Notes: a model not told the origin generated them from the sequence alone. A stretch of DNA of 64,000 bases from Methylobacterium mesophilicum (GCF_022179445.1 NZ_BPQU01000013.1:62001-126000); one strand, 5' to 3'; counted from the first letter of the stretch, positions 26,773-34,249 are shown. Numbers and translations are program-made.

Positions 26773-28314
26773 TTGTCCGACGCCCTCCGGCCCCATGAGC
26801 GCCACCCCCCGGCCCGCTTCAACGCGGCCCGGTACTGTCTGGCCGAGAACGCGCGGCTGCGCCCGGACAAGACCGCGCTGGTGCTGGTCGGCGACGGCAC
26901 CGTGAGCCGGCTCAGCTTCGGCGAGGTCGACCGGGCGGTGCGCAGCATCGCGGCGGGGCTGCTCGGGCTCGGGTTGACGCCCGGCGACCGGGTGATGATC
27001 CGGATGGGCAACGAGGCCGATTACGTCCTGGTCTATTTCGGCGCCCTGGCCGCGGGCTTGGTGGCCCTGCCGTCCTCGCCCCAGCTGACCGAGGGCGAGG
27101 CCGCCTTCCTGATGGAGAATTCCGGCGCCCGGGCGGTCGTGGTCGGCGGCGGGTGCACGGTGCCGCCCGAGGCCCTGGGGGGCCGCATCCTGCTCGACGC
27201 CGCCGCAATCACCGCCCTGAAGGGCACCGCCCCGCTGCCGGACTACGCCGACACCGCCGCCGACGACCCGGCGATGCTGATCTACACCTCCGGCACGACC
27301 AGCCGGCCCAAGGGGGTGCTCCATGCCCACCGGGCGGCCTACGGCCGCTGGCCCATGGTCGCGCACTGGATCGGGCTCGGCGAGTCCGACGTGATGCTGC
27401 ATGCCGGCACCATGAACTGGACCTACACGCTGGGCGTCGGCCTGAGCGATCCGTGGTCGGTGGGTGCCACCGCGGTGCTCTACAACGGCCCCCGCGACCC
27501 GTCGGTCTGGCCGCGCCTGATCGCGGCGTACAGCGCCACCCTGTTCGCCGCGGTCCCGACCCTCTACCGTCAGATCCTGAAGTACGGCGCCCTCGAAAGC
27601 CACGACCTGTCGAGCCTGCGCCACGGCTGCACCGCGGGCGAGCCGCTGTCGATCGAGCTGCTCGAGGCCTGGACCCGCGCCACCGGCAAGCCGCTCTACG
27701 AGGCGCTCGGGATGAGCGAGATCTCGACCTACATCTCCAGCGGCCCCACCATACCGGTGCGCCCGGGCTCCCCGGGCCGGCCGCAGCCCGGCCGGCGCGT
27801 GGCGATCCTGCCGGTGGAGGGGGAGCCCGTGCCGCTGCCGGCCGGTGAGACCGGCCTCCTGGCGGTGCACCGCTCCGAGCCCGCGCTGATGCTCGGGTAC
27901 TGGAACCGCCCCGACGAGGAGGCCGAGGTGATGCGCGGCGACTGGTTCGTCGGCGGCGACCTCGCCCGGCTCGATGCCGACGGCTACGTCTGGTTCGAGG
28001 GCCGCAACAACGACCTGATGAAGGCCGTGGGCTACCGGGTCTCGCCGAACGAGGTCGAAGTCGTGCTCTCGGCTCATCCGTCCGTGGCGGAGGTCGGGGT
28101 GGCCGAGCTGCCGGTGCGCGCCGACGTCTCGGTGATCTGCGGCTTCGTGGTGCTCCAGCCCGGCGCCGAGTCCGACGCCGAGGCCCTGCTCGCCTGGTGC
28201 GAGGCGCGGCTCGCCGCCTACAAGCGCCCGCGGGAGATCCGCTTTCTCGACGCCCTGCCCCGAACCGCCAACGGCAAGGTGCAGCGCAAGCGGCTGGTTG
28301 AGGCGGTGGGGTGA
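26773..28314 (+). CDS. AMP-forming acyl-CoA synthetase / benzoate-CoA-ligase-like
   Basis: 513 residues if TTG 26773 is the start (GGGGAA upstream); a GTG at 26719 would add 18 residues. The adenylation motifs are present: MLIYTSGTTSRPKGVLHAHR (P-loop), YEALGMSEIS, GDLARLDADGYVWFEGRNND with the hinge, and LPRTANGKVQRKRL with the catalytic lysine. It activates a carboxylic acid to its CoA thioester. It resembles benzoate or 2-aminobenzoate ligases more than long-chain enzymes. It follows the aldehyde oxidoreductase by 94 bases in the same direction, so it may act on the acid made there. Confidence 0.85.
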   Translation: MSDALRPHERHPPARFNAARYCLAENARLRPDKTALVLVGDGTVSRLSFGEVDRAVRSIAAGLLGLGLTPGDRVMIRMGNEADYVLVYFGALAAGLVALPSSPQLTEGEAAFLMENSGARAVVVGGGCTVPPEALGGRILLDAAAITALKGTAPLPDYADTAADDPAMLIYTSGTTSRPKGVLHAHRAAYGRWPMVAHWIGLGESDVMLHAGTMNWTYTLGVGLSDPWSVGATAVLYNGPRDPSVWPRLIAAYSATLFAAVPTLYRQILKYGALESHDLSSLRHGCTAGEPLSIELLEAWTRATGKPLYEALGMSEISTYISSGPTIPVRPGSPGRPQPGRRVAILPVEGEPVPLPAGETGLLAVHRSEPALMLGYWNRPDEEAEVMRGDWFVGGDLARLDADGYVWFEGRNNDLMKAVGYRVSPNEVEVVLSAHPSVAEVGVAELPVRADVSVICGFVVLQPGAESDAEALLAWCEARLAAYKRPREIRFLDALPRTANGKVQRKRLVEAVG

Positions 28315-28411
28315 GGTGGCATCCTCCAGCCCCTCTGCAAAATGAGCGATTACTAATCGGACTCGAGGACTTTCAAGACGCGGGTCGTTACTTGCGGCAC
28401 GCAAACATCCA

Positions 28412-28455
28412 CCCTGTCATCCCGGGGCCGCGAAGCGGAGCCCGGAATGACAGGG
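28412..28455. repeat. Rhizobiales-type palindromic repeat between convergent genes
   Basis: CCCTGTCATCCCGGGGCC and GGAGCCCGGAATGACAGGG form a long, slightly imperfect hairpin with a GAA loop. The core GTCATTCCGGG...GCCCGGAATGAC is a dispersed palindrome I recognise from many Rhizobiales genomes. It sits between the convergent acyl-CoA ligase and mgtE genes, where it could also end transcription from both sides. Confidence 0.7.
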
Positions 28456-28511
28456 CGGCTTATTCTGTCGGATCCGCAGTTGTGGGCCCGCGGGCTTCCG
28501 CAATCGCACCC

Positions 28512-29882
28512 CTACAACAGTGTCCCCCGCAGGATCAGCAGCGCCACGGAGAAATAAATCACCAGCCCGGTCACATCGACCAGCGTGGCCACGAACGGGG
28601 CCGAGGCGGTGGCGGGGTCGAAGCCGATCCGTTGCAGGATGAACGGCAGCATCGAGCCGGCGAGCGAACCGAACATCACGATCCCGATCAGCGCCGAACC
28701 CACGGTGGCGGCCACCAGCGGCCAATGCTCGCCGTAATCGTACAGGCCGAGCTTCTGCCAGGCCACGATCCGGATCACCGCGATGACCCCCAGGATGCTG
28801 CCCAGAACGATCCCGGTGGGCAATTCGCGTAGCGCCACCCGCCACCAGTCGCCGAGGCGGATCTGGTGCAGGGCGAGCGCGCGGATCAGCAGGGAGGTCG
28901 CCTGCGAGCCGGAATTGCCGCCCGAACTCATGATCAGCGGGATGAACAGGGTCAGGACGATCGCCTTCTCCAATTCACCCTCAAAACCCTGCATCGCCGA
29001 GGCGGTGAGCATCTCGGAGAGGAACAGCGCGCAGAGCCAGCCGGCGCGCTTCCGGATCATCGTGAAGAAGCCGATATCCATGTAGGGCTCGGGCAGCGCC
29101 TCCATGCCGCCGAAGCGCTGCACGTCCTGGGTCTGCTTCTCGACCATGGCGTCGATCATGTCGTCCACCGTGACGATGCCGATCAGGTGCCCGACGGCGT
29201 CGACCACGGGCAGCGCCAGCAGGTCGTATTTCGAGATCAGCCGGGCCGCCTCCTCGCGGCTCGCCGTCGGCGAGACGGCGAGCGGCCGTCGCCCCGGGGC
29301 GACGCTGAGCACGTTGTCGCTCGGGTCGCCCGAGATCAGCCGGCGCAGGGGCACCGCCTTGGTCAGCGCCCGGGTGCGCGGGTCGAGCACGAAGATCGCG
29401 TAGATGGTCTCGCGGGTCTTCTCGACGTGGCGGATGTGCTCCAGCGTCTGGCCCACCGTCCAGGTGCCCGGCACCGTGACGAACTCGGTGGTCATCAGCG
29501 AGCCGACCGTCTCCTCGCCGTAGGCCGACAGCCGGTCGACGGCGCCGCGGGTCTCGGCGTCGAGGCGGGCGCGCAGGTCGGAGCGCCCGGGCTCCTCGAT
29601 CTCTCGGAACACGTCCGTGACCCGGTCGGCCGACATGCCCGAGAGGTAGGCCGCCACCCGGTCGCGCGGCAGCATCTCGATGATGTCGGCGGCCATATCG
29701 AGTTCGGGCTGGTCCAGCACCTCGATCGCCCGATCCATCGGCAGGCCGAGGATGATCGCCGCGGCGACCTCGGGGGCCTCCTCGTTCAGGGCCTCGACGA
29801 TGTCGGGGGCGCGCTCGTCCGACAGGCGTGCGGCCAGCACGGACGGGTCGACGCGCGCGTCGATGGGGGCGATCTCGTTCAT
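28512..29882 (-). CDS. mgtE: Magnesium transporter MgtE
   Basis: 456 residues from ATG 29882. The layout is MgtE_N superhelix (about residues 20-125), two CBS domains (about 130-255, with YDLLALPVVDAVGHLIGIVT and VTVDDMIDAMVEKQ), a plug helix and five membrane helices. The pore motif GGNSGSQATSLLIRALAL is present. CBS and N domains sense intracellular Mg2+ and close the channel. It is a single gene; I see no Mg-responsive leader. Confidence 0.95.
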   Translation of the reverse strand: MNEIAPIDARVDPSVLAARLSDERAPDIVEALNEEAPEVAAAIILGLPMDRAIEVLDQPELDMAADIIEMLPRDRVAAYLSGMSADRVTDVFREIEEPGRSDLRARLDAETRGAVDRLSAYGEETVGSLMTTEFVTVPGTWTVGQTLEHIRHVEKTRETIYAIFVLDPRTRALTKAVPLRRLISGDPSDNVLSVAPGRRPLAVSPTASREEAARLISKYDLLALPVVDAVGHLIGIVTVDDMIDAMVEKQTQDVQRFGGMEALPEPYMDIGFFTMIRKRAGWLCALFLSEMLTASAMQGFEGELEKAIVLTLFIPLIMSSGGNSGSQATSLLIRALALHQIRLGDWWRVALRELPTGIVLGSILGVIAVIRIVAWQKLGLYDYGEHWPLVAATVGSALIGIVMFGSLAGSMLPFILQRIGFDPATASAPFVATLVDVTGLVIYFSVALLILRGTLL

Positions 29883-30315
29883 GGCCTCGCCTCGCGGATG
29901 ACGAGACGGCGCGCCGCCGGTCTTGCTGGTTGAGGGCCGCGACCGGCGGCCCACGCCGCTCACCCCGCGGCCGGGCCTCTCAGCGGCTCAGGCGGGATGA
30001 CGGCGCGTCGCCGGACACGGCAGGCACGATCGGTCTGGCACGTCGCTTCGCTGTCGATGCTGAAAGGGAGCGCGGGCCACCCGCATGGCGTCCCGACGCG
30101 GCTGCCTCGTGCCCCTACGGGAATAGTCCGTCAAGCCGAAACCAGCGTGTGTTCCCCGTTCGCCGCTTCGATCCCGACGGTGCGTGGCCGGGAAGTCGCG
30201 ACGGCCCGCGCGCCCTACGCCCTAGCTCCCTATGAGAAATATAAGTGTTGTGCTCGCTTGTATTGCGCCCAAGATATTGCCTATATGGTCCTCAGCAACA
30301 CCGAGGAGAAACGCC
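29883..30315. other. Divergent intergenic region mgtE / pqqA
   Basis: No protein gene is evident. The right end (from about 30235) is clearly more A+T rich than its surroundings and holds the candidate pqqA promoter; the left part should carry the mgtE promoter. Small basic reading frames here have no recognisable domain. Confidence 0.5.
30258..30286 (+). promoter_or_regulatory. Candidate pqqA promoter
   Basis: TTGTAT (30258-30263) and CTATAT (30281-30286) are 17 bases apart within an A+T-rich island, giving a start near 30293 and a leader of about 23 bases before the first pqqA. The second pqqA has no equally good promoter of its own. Confidence 0.45.
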
Positions 30316-30405
30316 ATGGCTTGGTCCGCCCCCATCGTGTCCGAGATCTGCGTCGGCATGGAAGTCACCAGCTACGAGTCGGCTGAGATCGACACCTTCA
30401 ACTGA
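30316..30405 (+). CDS. pqqA: PQQ precursor peptide PqqA, copy 1
   Basis: A 29-residue peptide beginning MAWSAPIVSEICVGMEVTSY. Glu16 and Tyr20 form the E-x3-Y motif that PqqE crosslinks and from which the cofactor pyrroloquinoline quinone is built. The sequence is the methylobacterial PqqA form. GGAGAA lies seven bases upstream of the ATG. PQQ serves the periplasmic methanol and other quinoprotein dehydrogenases. None of pqqB, C, D or E is in this window, so processing must depend on genes elsewhere. A second copy follows 80 bases downstream. Confidence 0.93.
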   Translation: MAWSAPIVSEICVGMEVTSYESAEIDTFN

Positions 30406-30417
30406 GCTGACCCTTCG

Positions 30418-30438
30418 CCGGGTCTGTTTACGACCCGG
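30418..30438 (+). promoter_or_regulatory. Stem-loop between the two pqqA copies
   Basis: CCGGGTC and GACCCGG form a perfect seven-base stem with a seven-base loop, 13 bases after the first pqqA stop. No T-run follows, so it is not an intrinsic terminator. It may be an RNA-processing or mRNA-stability element within a two-gene transcript. Confidence 0.5.
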
Positions 30439-30485
30439 TGACTCAGGTCTTCTTCGTCCCAACATTCCTAATCTTGGAGAACATC

Positions 30486-30575
30486 ATGGCTTGGTCCGCC
30501 CCCATCGTTTCCGAAATCTGCGTCGGCATGGAAGTCACCAGCTACGAGTCGGCTGAGATCGACACCTTCAACTAA
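30486..30575 (+). CDS. pqqA: PQQ precursor peptide PqqA, copy 2
   Basis: It encodes exactly the same 29 residues as the first copy, including Glu16 and Tyr20. Over the 90-base gene only three bases differ: codon 8 (GTG to GTT), codon 10 (GAG to GAA) and the stop (TGA to TAA). GGAGAA precedes the ATG at normal spacing, so it should be well translated. The near-identity points to recent duplication or ongoing gene conversion. It ends 22 bases before a strong terminator shared by both copies. Confidence 0.93.
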   Translation: MAWSAPIVSEICVGMEVTSYESAEIDTFN

Positions 30576-31025
30576 GCCGTCGACCTTCTGAATACAGAAA
30601 GGCGCCGCTTCGCAGGAAGCGGCGCCTTTTTCGTGCGCGTCTGAGAGTGAGGAAGCTGGGTATCTGCCTGCCGAGCGTCAGGCGGCGTGATCTTCAGCTT
30701 GCCAGGAAACCATACAGACAGGAGCCGGCCTCCGGTGCGGCGGCGAGGCCCTCAGCATGCAAATCAGGCTGGTCCGCGCAGTCCGAATCGCGGACTGGTG
30801 CCGCAAATCCTGTCGCTGCCTGAAGCGGTCACACGCAGAGAAACAGGACAGTCGCAGGTCCAGCACGCAGGCCCGGATTGAGGCGCTTGACGGTATACCC
30901 TGCCACGTCGATGGATTCGGCGACCGGCCCCGGTGATTTGAGGGGTTTTCCGAACCAGCCCCAAACCCGTCCGCGAAGCCGATGGAGCCGCGTCGTGATG
31001 CGGATGCGGCGTACGCCGCCGGGGC
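30576..31025. other. Intergenic region after pqqA with no identifiable gene
   Basis: Apart from the terminator at 30598-30631 I see nothing supported. Short frames on both strands (about 60 residues) are Arg/Pro/Ser-rich and lack ribosome sites or domains. Confidence 0.5.
30598..30631 (+). terminator. Rho-independent terminator of the pqqA unit
   Basis: AAAGGCGCCGCTTC and GAAGCGGCGCCTTT form a perfect 14-base stem with a GCAG loop, followed by a T-run. It is the most canonical terminator in the window and closes the two-copy pqqA transcript. Confidence 0.93.
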
Positions 31026-31166
31026 TCAGAGCGTTCCGATCAGGACCAGCAGCATCGTCGTGGCGACGGTCGTGCTGATAAAGCCGCAGAGCGCGGCCGC
31101 GAAGGACGGGCCGGTGCGGTCGGCGGTGGGCGCCTGGAGGTCGGACGACAGCAGGGCGGTGGTCAT
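31026..31166 (-). CDS. Small single-pass membrane protein, unknown function
   Basis: A 46-residue protein starting MTTALLSSDLQAPTADRTG and ending in one hydrophobic segment (AAALCGFISTTVATTMLLVLIG) that would span the membrane. A weak AAGG site precedes the ATG. I do not recognise the family. It is included because its start, composition and single helix look gene-like and it lies in a gap between genes. Confidence 0.5.
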   Translation of the reverse strand: MTTALLSSDLQAPTADRTGPSFAAALCGFISTTVATTMLLVLIGTL

Positions 31167-31254
31167 CGGCGCATAACCTTGTCGGCGACGTGCGTCGCTC
31201 GTGTCGGGATGATGATGCAGGGCCTGAACGTATGCGGTGCGCGGACGCACCCGG

Positions 31255-31623
31255 TCAGTCGCAGCGGTTGATTTTCTTGGCGATGCGGAGACCGCGCAGC
31301 TCGCTGCGCAGATCGATGGCCACCACGCCCTCGCCGCAGCGCTCGAAAGCGTCACGGGCGTCGTCGTAGCGGTCGCCGACCTCGTCCAGCGTGTCGCAGA
31401 CGAGGTCGTGGTTCCCCAGCCGCGCCTCCTGGCGCGCCTGGAAGCGGAGGGCGCTGGCCTCGTCCACCTTGCGCTGTGCATCGAGGCATGCCGGCAGGGC
31501 CAGCGCCGCGTTGCTCAGAGCGAAGAGAGACAGGGCCCCGACCAACGCCGACTTGGCGAGGGCGGATTGGGTGGAGAAGCCGGTCTTGGGAGAGGCCGAA
31601 CGGATACGCACGGGATCACTCAC
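31255..31623 (-). CDS. Secreted Cys-containing protein, unknown function
   Basis: A 122-residue protein with a basic N-terminus and an internal hydrophobic signal (SALVGALSLFALSNAALAL), predicted cleavage near ALA-LPAC. The mature part is helical and charged and has four cysteines (PAC, LVC, ERC and the C-terminal RCD), enough for two disulfides in the periplasm. No known domain is visible. A start closer to the signal peptide is possible. Confidence 0.55.
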   Translation of the reverse strand: MSDPVRIRSASPKTGFSTQSALAKSALVGALSLFALSNAALALPACLDAQRKVDEASALRFQARQEARLGNHDLVCDTLDEVGDRYDDARDAFERCGEGVVAIDLRSELRGLRIAKKINRCD

Positions 31624-31740
31624 GGAACGGTCAATCTGGCGATCCCGCAGGCGGGGCGCCGGGGTTTCTCGGGAGCGGATCGAGACCGCCCCCTCTCTGT
31701 CCGCTGAAACGGTGAAGCTGCCGTGAAGGTTCCGGCCGGA

Positions 31741-32250
31741 CTACGCCTTCCGATGGAGCCGCGAGGTGAGGATTGCGGAGAGCCCAACCGGGGCCGGACC
31801 CATCGGGTCGACGCCGACATCGTACTGCTTCGGCATCGGCTTGAGCTTGCCATGGCTGTGGCCGTGCAGGTTGAGGGCGCCCCGGCCCATCCCGTTCCAG
31901 GTCCGGAACGCATAGTGGCACAGCACCACCATCCGGTCGTCGACCACGCGTTCCGCGTAGTGGCGCACCGAGGCCCAGCCGGGGGCCTCAAGGGTGTCGG
32001 GACCGTCGTTGTTGCCCACGATCAGGTGCTTCTCGCCGTTGAGCCCGTCGAGGATCTCGCGGATCCGCGCCCCGCTCGGGCCGAGGGCGAAATCCCCGAG
32101 GTGCCAGACCGTGTCGCCGGGGGCCACGGCGGCGTTCCAGGCTGCGATCAGGCCGGCATCGTGGGCTTCGAGATCCGGGTAAGGCCTGTGGTCGAAGCGC
32201 AGCGCGCGCAGGTCGCCGAAATGGGTATCGCCCGTGAAGAAGGTGGCCAC
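31741..32250 (-). CDS. Metallophosphoesterase (calcineurin-like)
   Basis: A compact 169-residue protein with all the di-metal site motifs in order: FTGDTHFGD (D-x-H), WHLGDFALG (G-D), IVGNNDGPD (GN-D), VVLCHYAF (H) and LHGHSHGK (GH-x-H). It is of the YfcE/phage-phosphoesterase size and lacks any signal peptide, so it is cytosolic. The substrate is unknown; small members hydrolyse nucleotides or phosphodiesters. The stop and start are clean. Confidence 0.88.
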   Translation of the reverse strand: MATFFTGDTHFGDLRALRFDHRPYPDLEAHDAGLIAAWNAAVAPGDTVWHLGDFALGPSGARIREILDGLNGEKHLIVGNNDGPDTLEAPGWASVRHYAERVVDDRMVVLCHYAFRTWNGMGRGALNLHGHSHGKLKPMPKQYDVGVDPMGPAPVGLSAILTSRLHRKA

Positions 32251-32327
32251 CTGTGCGATTCCTCAAGCGTTCGTCCCGACGTCCATACGACCGACCATGG
32301 CGATGGCCACCGGAAACCGCAGAGGGC

Positions 32328-32364
32328 AGCGCCGATCCCGCGGCTTGACCGCGGGATCGGCGCT
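32328..32364. repeat. Perfect 16-bp inverted repeat between minus-strand genes
   Basis: AGCGCCGATCCCGCGG and its exact complement are separated by the five bases CTTGA. It lies 12 bases after the stop of the DJ-1/PfpI gene (minus strand). There is no T-run beyond it, so it is a strong hairpin of the U-less type seen at several gene ends in this window, or a dispersed palindromic element. Confidence 0.6.
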
Positions 32365-32375
32365 TTGCGAAATCC

Positions 32376-32954
32376 TCAGGCCGCCAACTGCCGGGTGCCG
32401 TGGCCGCCTTCCTGGATCTCCTCGACGATCTTCGCGCAGAAGGCGTCGAGGTCGCCCGGGTTGCGGCTGGTGATGACGCCCTGGTCGGTCACCACCTCCC
32501 GGTCGTGCCAGCGGCCACCGGCGTTGATCACGTCGGTGCGGATCGACGCGAAAGAGGTCATGTCGCGGCCCTTGGCCGCGCCCGCCTCGATCAACAGCCA
32601 CGGGGCGTGGCAGATCGCGGCCACGACCTTGCCGGAGGTGAAGAAGCTCCGGATCACCTCCAGGGCCTTGGGCTCGAGCCGGAGCTTGTCCGGATTGATC
32701 TGGCCGCCCGGAAGCACCAGGGCGTCGTAGTCGGCGGGATCGACGCGCTCGAGATCGATGTCGACCGCGACCTCCTTGCCCCAATCGGTCTTGTCCCAGC
32801 CCCGGATCGTACCCTTGCTCTCGCGGGATTGCGGCGCCGACACCGCGACGGAGGCGCCGGCTTCGGCCAGCCTGGCTTGCGGAACGGTCAGTTCGCTTTC
32901 CTCGAAGCCGTCTGTGGCGAGGATCAGGATCTTGGCCTGGCGGATATCGGGCAT
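32376..32954 (-). CDS. DJ-1/PfpI family protein
   Basis: 192 residues from ATG 32954. It has the class I glutamine-amidotransferase-like fold: KILILATDGFEESEL with the acidic residue, ALVLPGGQINPDKLR, and VVAAICHAPWLLIEAG with the nucleophile-elbow cysteine. VITSRNPGDLDAFC is the typical C-terminal strand. Members include PfpI/YhbO protein deglycases and stress proteins. It is likely cytosolic and single-domain. Confidence 0.9.
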   Translation of the reverse strand: MPDIRQAKILILATDGFEESELTVPQARLAEAGASVAVSAPQSRESKGTIRGWDKTDWGKEVAVDIDLERVDPADYDALVLPGGQINPDKLRLEPKALEVIRSFFTSGKVVAAICHAPWLLIEAGAAKGRDMTSFASIRTDVINAGGRWHDREVVTDQGVITSRNPGDLDAFCAKIVEEIQEGGHGTRQLAA

Positions 32955-33098
32955 GGCGAGCCTCCTTCTGGGGGTTTGCCCGGACAACCGAGGTCGATAG
33001 GCCGTGTTCCGATGGCGGCGGATCGCGAGGCCGTCGCCTGGAACCCCCGGAGGAGCGGCCCGTTGGTCCGGCATCTCGAAAACCAACAGGAGACCGCC

Positions 33099-33302
33099 AT
33101 GGCCAACCCAGGCCTTCCCGAGCCTACGCCCGGCGATCTGCCGCCTCCGCCGCCCACGCCCGACGAGGAGCCGGATATCGGACCGACCGGACCGCGCTCG
33201 CCCTATCCCGTGAACGATCCCGGCATCGGCGAGCCGGGCGGGCCGGGCTCGGAGCCCGATGTCTTCCCGGGGGCGCCCACCGACCCGGGCACCCGGATGT
33301 GA
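33099..33302 (+). CDS. Small Pro/Gly/Asp-rich protein, unknown function
   Basis: 67 residues from ATG 33099, with AGGAGA seven bases upstream. The sequence is almost entirely low complexity (DLPPPPPTPDEEPDIGPTGP and so on), acidic, without cysteine or a membrane segment, and is probably disordered. Proteins of this type are common in Methylobacterium but have no known role. Its stop lies inside a 15-bp tandem repeat. Confidence 0.5.
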   Translation: MANPGLPEPTPGDLPPPPPTPDEEPDIGPTGPRSPYPVNDPGIGEPGGPGSEPDVFPGAPTDPGTRM

Positions 33303-33334
33303 TCCGACCGGATGTGATCCGACCGGATGTGATC
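33293..33334. repeat. 15-bp tandem repeat, 2.8 units
   Basis: CCGGATGTGATCCGA is present twice in full (33293-33307, 33308-33322) and a third time in part. It spans the stop of the Pro-rich gene and just reaches the stop of the convergent gene at 33333. Because the unit is a multiple of three, the TGA recurs in the same frame. Confidence 0.8.
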
Positions 33335-33722
33335 AATGGCCGCCGTGCGAGGTGCGTACGTCGCGCGGCGCGCTGAGGATCTCGGAGAGGCTCGTCACCA
33401 CGTGGCGGGCCTCTTCGTCCGTCAGGCGCAACTGGAACGGCGGCAGCGCGCCCGCCTGAAGTGCGACGACGGCCTGCCCCTCCTCGTCGGTGCCGATCTC
33501 GATCGCCGAGGACGTCACGTCCAGCATGGCGATTTCTTCGTCGCCCAGGCCGTCGCCCAGGTCCGGCTCGTCCGTGTCGTCGATGGCCGTGAGGAGTTGG
33601 CCGACGGCGCGCACCAGCGCGCGCGCGGCGCGGGCATCCATCACCACCGCCGTCGCCTGATCGTCCTTCTGAAAGGACAGCTGGATGTTCGCACCGTCCA
33701 GCGAGACCGAAATGCCTGCCAT
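33333..33722 (-). CDS. Hypothetical acidic protein
   Basis: 129 residues from ATG 33722. It has a compact alternating pattern (ISVSLDGANIQLSFQK, ATAVVMDARAARALVRAVGQ, EDE-rich linker, FQLRLTDEEARHVVTSLSEI), suggesting two similar beta-alpha units. No catalytic motif, signal peptide or membrane segment is visible. I do not recognise the family. A longer frame exists to 33776, but the shorter start fits the composition better. Confidence 0.55.
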   Translation of the reverse strand: MAGISVSLDGANIQLSFQKDDQATAVVMDARAARALVRAVGQLLTAIDDTDEPDLGDGLGDEEIAMLDVTSSAIEIGTDEEGQAVVALQAGALPPFQLRLTDEEARHVVTSLSEILSAPRDVRTSHGGH

Positions 33723-34039
33723 GTATCGCCCGGGAGCCTCGCGCCTTAACTGCCTGTCCGCGTTCCGTATATGCATCGGGACCGGCGGAAATCCCAGGGG
33801 GCGTCACGCCGCCGCGGTGGTCGCGTCGCGGCCCGCGACGCAGAAGTTGTGCCCGAAACGCCTTGTTGCCGCCGCAGCCAGCGCCTAAATGATGCGTCGG
33901 GGGGCTTACCCACCGAGACCGGCGCTTTTCAACGCCCAGCGTCTCGCGCCCTGCCACACTGGCCAACCCAGCAAGACCGTGGTGCATCGCGCGGCTTTTT
34001 CGCCGTGCGCATGGCCTATGGACGAACGAGGTACCCTAC
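33723..34039. other. Intergenic region holding the cold-shock gene leader
   Basis: No gene is seen. The right half should carry the promoter and 5' leader of the cold-shock gene, including the hairpin at 33988-34009. No clear -35/-10 pair can be named. Confidence 0.5.
33988..34009 (+). promoter_or_regulatory. Hairpin in the cold-shock gene leader
   Basis: CGCGCGGC and GCCGTGCG pair over eight bases (one G-U) around a TTTTTC loop, about 30 bases before the GTG start of the cold-shock gene. Cold-shock mRNAs commonly have structured leaders that change fold with temperature. This stem is G+C rich, so a simple melting thermometer is unlikely. Confidence 0.35.
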
Positions 34040-34249
34040 GTGAATACCGGCACTGTGAAGTGGTATAACGAGACCAAGGGCTACGGCTTCATTCAGCCCG
34101 ACGATGGCGGCAAGGACGTTTTCGTTCACATCTCCGCCGTAGAGCGGGCTGGGATGCGCAACTTGGTCGAGGGCCAGCGGCTCTCGTACGAGATCCTGAC
34201 GGACAAGCGCAGCGGCAAGGACGCCGCCGGCAACCTTCAGGCGGCCTGA
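34040..34249 (+). CDS. cspA: Cold-shock domain protein
   Basis: 69 residues, the usual single cold-shock domain. The RNA-binding motifs KGYGFIQPDDGG (RNP1) and DVFVHISAVERAG (RNP2) are intact, followed by GQRLSYEILTDKRSGKDAAGN. It binds single-stranded RNA and DNA as a chaperone or anti-terminator. The start is GTG 34040 with GAGGT upstream. A hairpin lies in the leader and a short hairpin overlaps the stop. Confidence 0.93.
   Translation: MNTGTVKWYNETKGYGFIQPDDGGKDVFVHISAVERAGMRNLVEGQRLSYEILTDKRSGKDAAGNLQAA

Noticed and set aside
30650..31025. Small basic frames after the pqqA terminator as possible new peptides in the pqqA unit
   Set aside because: They lie past a strong terminator, lack ribosome sites and show no peptide-modification or domain features.
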